Shown: positions 22,574 through 32,333 of the stretch, piece after piece
How positions within the stretch are numbered: position 1 is the stretch's first letter
Layout: every line of letters starts with the position of its first letter
Assembly (NCBI GenBank): GCA_022495005.1
Contig: JAGYXB010001802.1
Location: 217,545 to 281,544, forward strand
DNA length: 64,000 nucleotides
Origin: Rhyacophila brunnea
Lineage: Eukaryota > Arthropoda > Insecta > Trichoptera > Rhyacophilidae
Direction of reading: 5' to 3'
The notes under the pieces: generated by a model
What the model saw: the letters and a program-made list of their open reading frames with translations, nothing else
Databases searched by the model: none
Told to the model about the DNA's origin: nothing
Position numbers and translations under genes: made by a program

Positions 22574-24660
22574 TTAAACCTGCGGAAGAGGCGCATCGAA
22601 AATCACATATGAGACACGTATATGGTTTTTCACCGCTATGAGTCTTTTTCGTGTTTTTAACGAAGGAAAACTATTACACTTGTAACGACAGTCATCACAA
22701 TTATACGGTTTTCTATCTAAGTGCTTCAATTTCTGTTGTTTTAAATCAATTTCTTTAGTAGACATGTAATCAAAATTGTCACATTGAAAGGGCATAATAT
22801 CTCCTCCATGAATAGCTAGTGTATCTTCAACACGTTCAATCTTACACAAGTAAATTCGCTTTTTTTACATTTCAAAACTTTTTTCACCGCAATGCGTCGC
22901 TTTGTGCTTTATTAGATTCGTTCGCTGGAAACACTTACAGCTCAATTCACGGCAATTACATCGTTTTTCAGCAAAGTGAATTAATTTGTGAGCGTTTAAA
23001 TTGCTAGTAGTACTTTTTAAATCACGTGCTGGACACTTGTAGGGTTTACTTTTTCATTACCATGCGTCAGTCTGTGTACCTTTAATAATGCATATATGGC
23101 ACATTTAAAATCGCATTCGTTGCATTTATATGGCTTTTGACCCGAATGAGTTATTTTGTGCAGGTTCAACGAATACATGTTTGAACATCTGTAATCACAC
23201 TGGTCACATTTAAACGGTTCTTCGTCATTGTGGGTCAATCTGTGCGACTTGAACTCTGTAGATTTAAAGCATTAAAATTCGCAGTCATCACATTTAAAAT
23301 GCATCTCTTTTCCGTGTGAAACCTGATGAACCTCCAGCACACTAGCTTCCCTGCACTTAAAATCACAATACGTACATTTCAACATGAACTGACTGCCGTG
23401 CGTCATTTTGTGCCTTTTCAGACTTGTAGATGTAGTACATTTAAAACTACACAAAGTACACTCATAAGGTTTTTCACCGGTGTGTATCATTATATGAGAA
23501 TTTAAATTGCTTAAACTCTTCGATTTAAAATCGCATAAAACGCACTTATACGGCGGCTTAGATCCGATATGCGTCATTTTGTGCAACTTCAAACTGGCCG
23601 GTAATTTGCAAGAAAATTGACATTCACTGCAACTATAGGGTTTGTCACTAGTATGCGTAATTTTGTGGAGTTTTAACGCAGCGAAATTCGCACAATTAAA
23701 ATCACAAGTTTGACATCTATAAGATTTTACTTCGACGTGGCTCAACTTGTGGCGTTGAAGATAAAGTGGCTTGCTACACGCATATTCGCATTCATCGCAC
23801 TGAAACGCCTTTTCGCCGGTATGTGACATTTTGTGTTTTTTAAGACTACTATTATTAATACATCTGAAATCACATTCACCACATTTAATAGGTTTTTCAC
23901 CCGAATGAACCATCATGTGTTGGCGTAACGAGGTAATATTCGTCGTTTTAAAATCGCATACGTCGCATTTGAACGGTTTTTTGCCGGAGTGTTTCATAGT
24001 GTGTCTGTTATAATTAGACAGACTTGTTGAAGCGTACTCACACAACGCGCACTTAAACGGCATATCCGAGCCATGGGTCATCTTGTGCTGTTTCAAATTC
24101 GTCGCTTTCGTGCACCTCTATTCGCACACATCGCATTCGTAAGGTTTCTCCTTTGAATGCGCCAATACGTGCGTTTTCAAGTTAAACGGTTTTCTACATC
24201 TATATTCACATAAGTTACACTTTAGAGGCTTCTCTTCGCTGTGGATTACTTTGTGACTTTTCAAATAAACCAAATTTTTGCATTTGTAGTCACATGCATC
24301 ACACTTTAAAGGTTTTTCAATGTCTTTATGTGTCTCCATCGCGCCCGGCTGTTCTGTACAGTCATTTGTGTCTTTAGTAATAATAATTTCGACTTCAGGC
24401 GTTACTTTTTTAGATATCTTACTATGGGCACTCAACTCATTATCATCAGCCGATATTTCTGAGGTTGCAATTTGTTCTCTTGCTTCACTTGCTTTCAGTG
24501 GATTTCCACTACAGCCAGGTACTGCGTATTGACTGTCATATTCAGTTATTTCATTTTTTATCACTTTGTCTTCGAATAAAATCTCATGGTTTGGCAATAT
24601 TTCTTTTGTTTCGAGAGCATTCAATGAAGAACTGCTGACTTCTGTTTTAATAAATGTTCT
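22574..24660 (-). pseudogene. Polydactyl C2H2 zinc-finger gene, finger exon, unit A
   Basis: The exon follows acceptor 'attttgttttag' (24661-24662). It opens 'RTFIKTEVSSSSLNALETKE', then an acidic linker, then at least 15 C2H2 repeats with TGEKP-like linkers: two intact fingers, a third whose Tyr codon is TAG ('CDVCE*RC', 24118-24120), nine intact fingers, one with TAA ('CDDCEF*C', 23272-23274), two more intact ones, a frameshift after 'HGNEK' near 23055, and then degenerate fingers to 22574. Such proteins normally bind DNA in the nucleus. Both stops are shared by units B and C, so the gene was disabled before triplication unless the stops are read through. Plus-strand frames here are antisense shadows. 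Confidence 0.85.
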
Positions 24661-25440
24661 CTAAAACAAAATATACATTTAATTAAACATCATTTGGAAT
24701 AACTCCACAAACACAACTATCATACAAGTTATGAAGTGGAACAAAATCAACTGTTTGTAACACACTTAAGGGGGGCTGAAGAGCTCGACATTTCAATATA
24801 ATTTAGAATAAGAAGGACCTCGGTGTCATAAGTACGTTAATTTAAATCGATCTTTTCGCGAAAATCACTAATCATCGGAGATTTTATTTCAAGAAACATT
24901 ATTATTGTTATTGATATTGTCTGCCGCTGAACATTATTATTATTTTATAAACACCTGCAAGATGTACGCCGATCAGAAAACAGGGCTGTCAAAATAATAT
25001 TATGAATTAATATTTTTTAAATGTTAATTTCATCATAGTTTTTAATCAAACCTATGCAAGTACCTACTGATAACTTGGGTGGATTTTGTAGCAAACATAC
25101 TATTGATATATATACGGGTAAATTATTATTATAACCCAATTCAAATTGAACATAGGTTGATACTCAAATACTATTATAGTATGTTTATGATTTCGAGAAA
25201 ATAATACGATGGTATAATTAATCCATATCAATTAAGTATTTGAAAACATTACATTCGCACTTTGCAAGATAACATCAAAATGTCTATATACTTATCTAAA
25301 TGACAAATGACATTCATGAGTGCGCACGGCTGAAAGCTTGGAAATGTGTTTTTTTCTATTTCAAAATCTTTTAATTGTGTATTATTTTATTACAGATTCA
25401 AGGCCAACTTCATATAACTAATAAAAAATACTGTTTATTT

Positions 25441-25681
25441 CTACGAATAAAAAAAGACAGGAAGGAAAATGTGTACAGATCACGGCAATCAGAAAGGCCG
25501 GCAAATATGGCCGACAATGCGTGATACACAAAATTACAAACACATTCGAAGTTTGCCGCACACGTACAGACCGCGTGATATTTGTTTACGCAAAATCGTC
25601 GCTTTTCAAAATGGCGAATTTGATTGCCAGATTTTACTGCGATGAATCAAGATGTTCCTTCTTGTCTTTCTTTATTCGTAG
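25441..25681. mobile_element. hAT-type MITE within the TTAA element, unit A
   Basis: Inverted ends 'ctacgaataaaaaaagacag' and 'cttgtctttctttattcgtag', with 8-mers gtttattt on the left and gtttgttt on the right. The corresponding copies are 36613-36860 in unit B (gtttgttt on both sides) and 46394-46634 in unit C. Confidence 0.75.
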
Positions 25682-25865
25682 GTTTGTTTACACTATGTAC
25701 ACTGAGAAATTTCTATTTATAAAATCGGAAACGATTTTTACAGAAGAGTTTTGGAATATAATGCAACCAAAACTGGAAAAAATTCTATCATGGGTGTTGC
25801 ATTACTGAATTAGTTAACCCCAGGTCCATGCCACCGCGTGAACCACTGTGGATATTCAGCCATTT

Positions 25866-25991
25866 CCACACTGGCAACTTCATTAAATTTTACGATACTT
25901 ATCATAATTGCTTAAGAAATTTTACGATAATCATCATAATTATCGTAAAATCTAACGAGGTTGCCAGCAACTTAACTTGTTGCCAGTGTGG
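25866..25991. mobile_element. 126-bp hairpin MITE, unit A
   Basis: Starts 'ccacactggcaac' and ends 'gttgccagtgtgg', an exact 13-base inversion, with 'ttttacgata' / 'tatcgtaaaa' pairing inside. It sits in the right part of the TTAA element. Copies are at 37045-37170 and 46819-46944. Confidence 0.7.
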
Positions 25992-26915
25992 ACCCGGCAT
26001 TATATTATAAATAAAAATTTAAAATTATAAATATTTATGATTTATGTCTTCGACAGCCCTGATGAAATATGAGTCGGATCGAGTCATAGAGCAAATTTAT
26101 TGACACAAACAACTTTGACACGACCTTTTTATATTAACTAGTAGACCAGATATTATGGACCACATGTTAAAAAATCATATTTTCAATTTTCAAGGCCAAT
26201 TCTGTAGAACGTCCCCTTAAGTATAGTTTAATTACAAAAAAAAGCATGATCCTATTAACTCAGTCACGAAATGACCCGGGAATCCAAAAGCACGAGCTGT
26301 AAGAACATACAATATTGTGTGATTTCTTAATCTTGATTTTTCATGGATTACGCAATGTTTATATGAATTTTAAAAACTAACCAACACTATATTCAAATTG
26401 TATTATTAGTTCAATGAAAACAAATACGTATAGCACCTGTACACGTGCATGGTATTACTGTCGGCAATAGTGCTTATTTTAAATTATCGTGACAATAACT
26501 GTTTTTACACGTAAAAGTGCTGACTGTCTCACCAATCTCATTCTTCAAAAGTAGGCGAGACGCGATGTTGTCATTTTATACTACTATTTGACAGGACGTG
26601 TTGAAAATCGGTTAACGTCAAAATGAGTACTTCGTGCCATTATCGTTCTACTGCGCAGACGTAGATCTTACTTGCGCATAAAAAATCAGCATAATTCAGA
26701 AGCTTCTAAACTTGTTTGATTCATGCACGCAATCTTGCTAACTGCAGAATAATACATTTTTCCCCATACATTGTCTTACTGTGCAAAGTAAATCCATGCA
26801 CGTGTAAATGGGGTATTATGTCTGAGTAAGTTTAGTGTGCACTATTTATGTCGAATCTTAACAGACTACCTCCACCCTTCACCACTGGTAGGTACCTATA
26901 AAATACTTATAATAC

Positions 26916-27068
26916 CTGATCTGTTAGCATAGGCTTAGATGATGAGTATTCTTCGATGTTATCAAACGATTTTTCATCTTTTATCAGACATGCATCTTTT
27001 GTCATTTCCTCTTTCCAATGTTGCCATTGCAAATCTACAGATTTGATGTTGGGGCCTGCTGTAGTATT
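26916..27068 (-). pseudogene. C2H2 gene, second coding exon, unit A
   Basis: 153 bases between acceptor 'atttttttag' and donor 'CAG|GTATTA', open for 51 codons in phase 0 ('NTTAGPNIKSVDLQWQHWKE', later 'SKPMLTDQ'). It joins in frame to 'RTFIKTEV' of the finger exon. It is acidic and probably disordered. It is intact itself but belongs to the disabled gene. Confidence 0.7.
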
Positions 27069-27960
27069 CTAAAAAAATAAACAATGAGTACGAAATAAAA
27101 ACAAACAGTATACAACAGAAAAACAGAAAAAATAGGTAGGTAAATAAATTAAAAATACAACCACATTGTATATATGTATATAAATAATAATGCTGTCCAT
27201 ATTATCAGATATTTGATAGGTACGACTTGATACTTAGGAGCCAGGTAACTCAGAAATAAAGGAAATGCCTAAAGTGTGTGTAAATACAAGCAAAACATCT
27301 CGAATGTGGAATAATATGGGATAAACTTAAACACGTGTCAAGAATGCGTCATTCTAAGCTGTCCTTCGTTCTGACAACTTTACTGCTATCGTTTTATGCA
27401 CTGACACTCATTCAATAAATTTGATCTCAATGTTATGAGGCCATCAGTTTCTGTTACAACAGAAAACTGTGTTATACGGAACATACAAATTTCCAAACAC
27501 AACTAAATTTTTGTATAAATACAGCAGGTACCTACTCCATTCGTCAAAAACAATTTCAAAAACGACCCGTAATTCACACTTTTTAATGTAAAATACTATG
27601 CAAAACAATTAAAAATCATAATTATATAACGCCCACGATGTTCTAGCGGCTTACGCGTTGACTTAACGTCGTGGGTCCCCATACATATTATTTTTCAATT
27701 TGTTTTTGAATCAGAGTATGAATCTAACAGGTTTAACAAGTGGTTAAGATCCATTTCTCGTAAAAACAAAAATCTGTTAATAGAAACCTCCACTCTATGG
27801 AGGCCCATATTATGATCTTCTTAGGATCGGACATGGTCAATATGTTTTCATGAAAACTAAACATGATGACAGAAGTAATCGAAATAGTTAGCAGACGGTA
27901 TTGCGTGTTTTTTTCTATAAACAATCTTGTATCTGTGTCCTTAACTTGGCTCGACATTAA

Positions 27961-28327
27961 GCTACTTTACAAGCTACAAGCCAACGAATTTACAATCTGC
28001 TTGTAAACTCGCCCAGTGTCATCATCGAACAAGCTAACAAGCAGATTGTAAACAATCTACCGAGAAAAGACGAAAGCCGGACTACTTTACACGCTACACG
28101 CTGGCGTGTGGACTGATATGCGTCTGCGCAGTAGAGCGATAGTGGCGACCTCTCGGTAAAAAAGCGAACTACTCAATACGTCCTGTCAAAATAGTACCAA
28201 AAATGACGGTTTCAACTCGCTAGCCTGTTGGCTTCTGAGCGAGTGGAAAGTTTTGTGTATCAATATCACAATCGCACTAGCTGACTCGCCCGCTTTTAAA
28301 TTCGCCACAAGCAGCTTGTAAAGTATC
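27961..28327. mobile_element. Putative MITE with 'tactttacaagct' inverted ends, unit A
   Basis: 'gctactttacaagctacaag' after TTAA at 27957-27960 is mirrored by 'agcagcttgtaaagtatctc' near 28310. The interior has further paired motifs ('aatctgcttgtaaac' / 'caagcagattgtaaac') and an 'acacgctggcgtgt' dyad. It lies in the intron between the two N-terminal exons and is present in all units (~39156-39522 and ~59924-60293). Confidence 0.45.
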
Positions 28328-28613
28328 TCAATTTCATCGACGTTTTCCTACTGAGAAGCCCAGAAACAAATGGGTTTTTGTTTATTTCTGGGTTACAATA
28401 AATTTTGTTATGTTTTATCTCAATTATCATCTCAATTAGAAGACCTCAATAGATAAATTCCGGCAACCGCCATCGTCTTATTTGGATGTCAAGGATAGCT
28501 TGAGCAAATGTATTATTTTGTATTGCGTAAACTGGTGTGGTATGCGTTCATTGCAATTTGAACGTTTAAAAATATCAATTACGAGGTTTCTAAATTTGTT
28601 TTCAATAACTTAC

Positions 28614-28785
28614 CTCAAACGTAGCTGTGTGAATGCCGTCAACGTTCTCTTGATTTAGGTACGAGTAAATAAACATGTCCAACGGGAGAGTCCGAACGCT
28701 TTATCGGCACATCAAACCAAGTTGGACCAGATCGCTGGACTCCTACAAGACATTCCTCGTCTTTTTCTTCTTCTTTTATGTCCAT
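28614..28785 (-). pseudogene. C2H2 gene, first coding exon, unit A
   Basis: ATG at 28785 starts 'MDIKEEEKDEECLVGVQRSG' and ends at donor 'GAG|GTAAG'. The exon is 172 bases, one more than phase 0 with the next exon allows. The 3' part reads well only in another frame ('NQENVDGIHTATFE'). A one-base frameshift near 28680 is likely. Unit C (60574-60739) lacks 6 bases here but has the same one-base excess, so the lesion is old or the exon model is wrong. Confidence 0.6.
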
Positions 28786-29582
28786 ATTAACGTTTTATAA
28801 CGATATATTACTGTTATATTTACTTCATGTCTGCGTAACAGCTGACCAATAGCTGCAAGACAAATACGAGGCTCTGCCATTTTCAATCATAGAGCATATA
28901 AATAGAACAAGATCATAATATTATTTCATAAACAATAATATTTTATAAATGTATATTTTATTTAAATTAGGTATATTCGTATTTATTATATGAAGACGAC
29001 ATGCTTATTAATTAAATATTTATGTACAGAATACCCAAAGGACAGTGAAATAATTTTTAATTGATATTATTAATTTTTCAATAGTATTAAAACAAAATAT
29101 TACATACCATAAGGTTTGTAAAAAGCTTTGCCAAAAGCGGTATATGAATACAGATAAAACATACTTTTGTTAGTTATAAACACCTTATCTGTATATATTT
29201 GAATAAAAAAGTAAATGAATATAGTTAAATATATAAAATTATATAGATTTTTTAGTACGACAGGCGTTAAAAACAAGAAAAACAAACATTAAAACGGACT
29301 GTTTTTATAGCTTTATTAAACTTTTCTATTGTAGATATTTGTTAGCAGAGACAATGTAGTCATGAGGTAATAATAAAAATATCGATGAATAAAAAAACTC
29401 ATTAAAACAATTTGGTTTTACAAGACGTATATTATTTGAAATTTATTATAAAAACAATACCAAAATCAAAATCAACGTTTTTTTAATTAATAAAACTATT
29501 GTGTTTGTGGCAATGGCAACTTCCGACCACGGAAAAAATAACAATGTCAAAATGTTCGTAGGCGCTGAACAACATCAAAATT

Positions 29583-29735
29583 ATGTACATAAAACAGGAA
29601 CCATTGGACAATTACGATTGCGAGACGAAACAAAATATCCACAATACTTCGGAGTACGACAGAAATGTCGAAATTCCCATTCTCAACCGGTATGTGAAGG
29701 AAGAAGACGAATATTTCATGCAGCAGTACGAAGTA
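29583..29735 (+). pseudogene. KQEP-type N-terminal exon of another finger gene, unit A trailing segment
   Basis: The frame 'MYIKQEPLDNYDCETKQNIH', continuing to 'VKEEDEYFMQQYE' followed by 'GTAGAG', resembles the acidic, SUMO-motif-bearing (IKQEP, VKEE) N-terminal exons of insect C2H2 genes. No fingers in frame follow directly; the nearest plus-strand fingers are in unit B at 31.1-31.4 kb. It is repeated at 40778-40930. Confidence 0.45.
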
Positions 29736-29844
29736 GAGTTTTGTTTTTATTTCACAGTTTTTGCTTTCCCCCTATATTTTACAATATTAAGCGACCTAGA
29801 ATAGTTTCAATTTACGCTACAATTAGAAATCAATTTATTCAATT

Positions 29845-30520
29845 TTAAATATTTCTAACTTCAGGTATTCTCTCAACATGTCCCGCCCGTCGTAGCCTTT
29901 GGGACTTACAGTATCGTATGATTGTTTGCTGTCCAATCAGCTCTTCCAACAACCCATGGTTCATTTTTATTCTGTAGTTCCCATTTTCTAACGTGGGTCC
30001 AAGGATTTTGCGGAGTATTTTGCGCTCGAAGACAGCTAATTTACTTTCCTCGTTTTGAGTTAAGCACCAAGTTTCACAGACATACGTGACCACCGTCCTT
30101 ATAATTGTTTTATATAAAAGAAGTTTACTTCTTCGGCCTAGAATTTTCGACCCCACCAATTGCTTGCATGGCATGCCAGCATTTATTCCCGGAGATAAGG
30201 TGGATTTTTATGACCTCTCCTGTCTTATTTTGGGTGTTTAGGCTGTTTCTATATTCTGCAGCGGTACCTGATCGCGTGTGCTGACCATATACTTAGTTTT
30301 TGGCTGGTTTATTTGCAGCCCGGCGTTTTTTGCTATTATTTTCATGGCGCCACCATAGTCGATCATCTTCTGTTTGGATTTGCTTGTAATTACTTTGTCG
30401 TCAGCATAAGCGCGTTGTACTATTATCTACCAAACATCTTATGTTGGTTTTACGAGCTATGGATTCCACCACAAGGTTAAATACCATAGTGGATAGTGCA
30501 TGCCCTTGTCTCACACCTTA
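29845..30520 (-). mobile_element. LINE reverse-transcriptase C-terminal fragment, unit A
   Basis: Reading backward: 'GVRQGHALSTMVFNLVVESI' (after the 'g-vrqG' RT block), then broken sequence, then 'KLLLYKTIIRTVVTYVCETW' and 'RLRRAGHVERIPEVRN'. This is a different LINE family from the ones at 13.7-16.4 kb. A stop and frameshifts separate the blocks. The copy in unit B is 41040-41715; unit C lacks it. Confidence 0.7.
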
Positions 30521-30865
30521 AAATCAATAAACAGTAGGTGGAGTGTCAGGTTGTATTCGTTATTTCGATTTTTACTTCCTATGATAAAATATTTCAAATG
30601 TTATGATACATAAATGAAGATATTGTCATGTGTCTAGACTGAGCATTGGAGATAAAGAAAGGTAATCAACGCTATTTTATTTATTTCCCTTGGCACGCTG
30701 TGGGTGTGTATACTTATTCGCAACTTTCACCATTTCGCTTTGCTGACATTCCATTGACAAATTTGACTAGTGCAGGGCTGGCTCTCGAGTCTCCGTTTGG
30801 TAATAATTTATAATTAAATAATATGTCATCTCACCAACTGATACTTTCAATATTTTTCTTTTTAG

Positions 30866-31720
30866 TTTGCCGCTGGAAGCTCAGTAACTGCCGGCATTGC
30901 GAGACGCAAATCATTGACGGAGAATACTGATGTACAAGATACTTGGGAGGACATACAGATTGACGAACAGGATATTAAGAAAGATGTCCGAGAATACATA
31001 GAAAGGTTTAGCGATATAAACGCCTGTCGGCTGCTAATCGTAATATTTCTCAATCGAATGTGGGAAACCCTGAACTATTAGAGGCTGTTATGAAATTAGA
31101 AAATAAATCGTTTTATAAAATAATTTTGTGTGTATTATTTGTTTTGATTATTTCGGATCGTTCGACCTACTGAAGTTTCACAAATTATTACATGGAAATA
31201 CATCGACGAAAATAAGTCATTCAGGTGAAAAAAAGTTTAAATGCGATGTCTGCAATTACTCATGTGTACAGTGGCATGAAGAAACATAAAATAATTCATT
31301 CGGGAGACAACCAATTTAAATGTGATGAATGTAATTACTCAACTGCAAGGTCAAGTGACATGAAAGTACATAAAATGACTCATTCTGGAGAAAGGCCATT
31401 TAAATGCGATGTATGTAATTACTTAGGTATTTACTTCCTTACTTTATTAAATCCTTAATATCAGAGGACTTTTGGAATACAGTGGACAGAGAAAAGTTCC
31501 CATTTTTGAAAAAAGCGGCATATAAAATTGAATCATTTTTCGGTTCGACATATTTATGCGAATCATTGTTTTCAAACATGAAATTATTAAAATCAATATA
31601 TAGATCTCCACTCACTGATGAGCATCTTTATGATTGTTAGCTAACAGGATTATCGTCATACTCTCCTAATTATGAGTTACTGGCCAATGATATGCAATGC
31701 CAAAGATCACATTGACATAT
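30866..31720 (+). pseudogene. C2H2 fingers joined to hAT C-terminus, unit B
   Basis: The same as the unit A copy, with one A fewer in the run near 31120, so even the first finger ('FVCII...') is out of frame here. 'YLC' at the end of the last finger is 'YLG'. The hAT dimerisation block and the 3' terminus at 32006 are kept. Confidence 0.65.
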
Positions 31721-32333
31721 TGATATTCTATTTTTTTATAAAATGTTTTCTTTGTATTTGTGTTTTTTGTTTACTTTGTTTACGTTTTGTAAATACATTT
31801 CTCTGTGTGTATGCAATTTGAATAATAGTTTTATTATTTTGAAACATTTTGTTTATTATTTATTAATAAATTATGAATATAAGAAAATAAATTATGGGAA
31901 AATGAGAAGTTATGGAAGGAGTTTGTCAATTAAAAATAGGTGGTGCCCGCCACCCTACCGATATTTTAGAATGTGCTCTAGAGTACACAAAGGTTGGGAA
32001 CCCCTGAAGTACACTATTTGAAAAACGCTAATGTAGAGCGTCACACTGCCTTTATCTTTAGCGATAGGTAGGGGGCACGTCAAAGATCCTAGCCTGGAGG
32101 CCCGCTTCAGGATGTGTGGGGCATGCCTACATTAATGCATTTCGTTTTGTCAATATGACTCAAATTATACCTCTTCAAATTCATATGTTGCGAACATTTG
32201 AACTCGAAATGTCCACACTTATAAAGTTTTTAGTTTTTAAATTACAGGCTGTTCTACGTAAAAAAAATCACATCATCTACATTTAAAGGGTTTTTCACGA
32301 CTGTCATCTTACGACGAGTCATCCTATGCACTC

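Larger units (their letters stand above)
24770..26216 (+). mobile_element. TTAA element with YqaJ C-terminal piece, unit A
   Basis: Flanked by TTAA at 24766-24769 and 26217-26220. The ends are 'ggggggctgaagagctcg' and, read backward, 'ggggacgttctacagaatt', sharing only the leading G run. Inside on the plus strand are acceptor 'tattttattacag', 'IQGQLHITNKKYCLF' (the YqaJ Q-motif block), a MITE, then 'TIFTEEFWNIMQPKLEKIL', the usual YqaJ C-terminal block. It is a non-autonomous derivative of a TTAA-targeting transposon (piggyBac or Kolobok type) in the intron between the finger exon and the exon at 26916-27068. Confidence 0.75.
20855..30614. repeat. Segmental tandem duplication, unit A (9760 bp)
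   Basis: Unit A begins at 'tgaagatattgtcatgtgtc' and runs to the base before the same phrase at 30615. It is nearly identical to unit B (offset 9760 up to the B-specific insertion, then 11155) and to unit C (offset about 20947). It carries plus-strand C2H2/hAT debris, the minus-strand C2H2 pseudogene with all three recognisable exons, the TTAA element in an intron, and the 1.8-kb trailing segment with a KQEP exon and a LINE fragment. Confidence 0.95.

Noticed and set aside
24320..24532. 70-aa plus-strand frame opposite the C2H2 N-terminus (also in unit B)
   Set aside because: Antisense shadow of the acidic linker; no features.
27733..27957. 74-aa minus frame repeated in A and B ('MSSQVKDTDTRLF')
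   Set aside because: It lies in intronic repeat sequence next to a MITE, has no recognisable domain and no splice context; it recurs only because the unit is duplicated.
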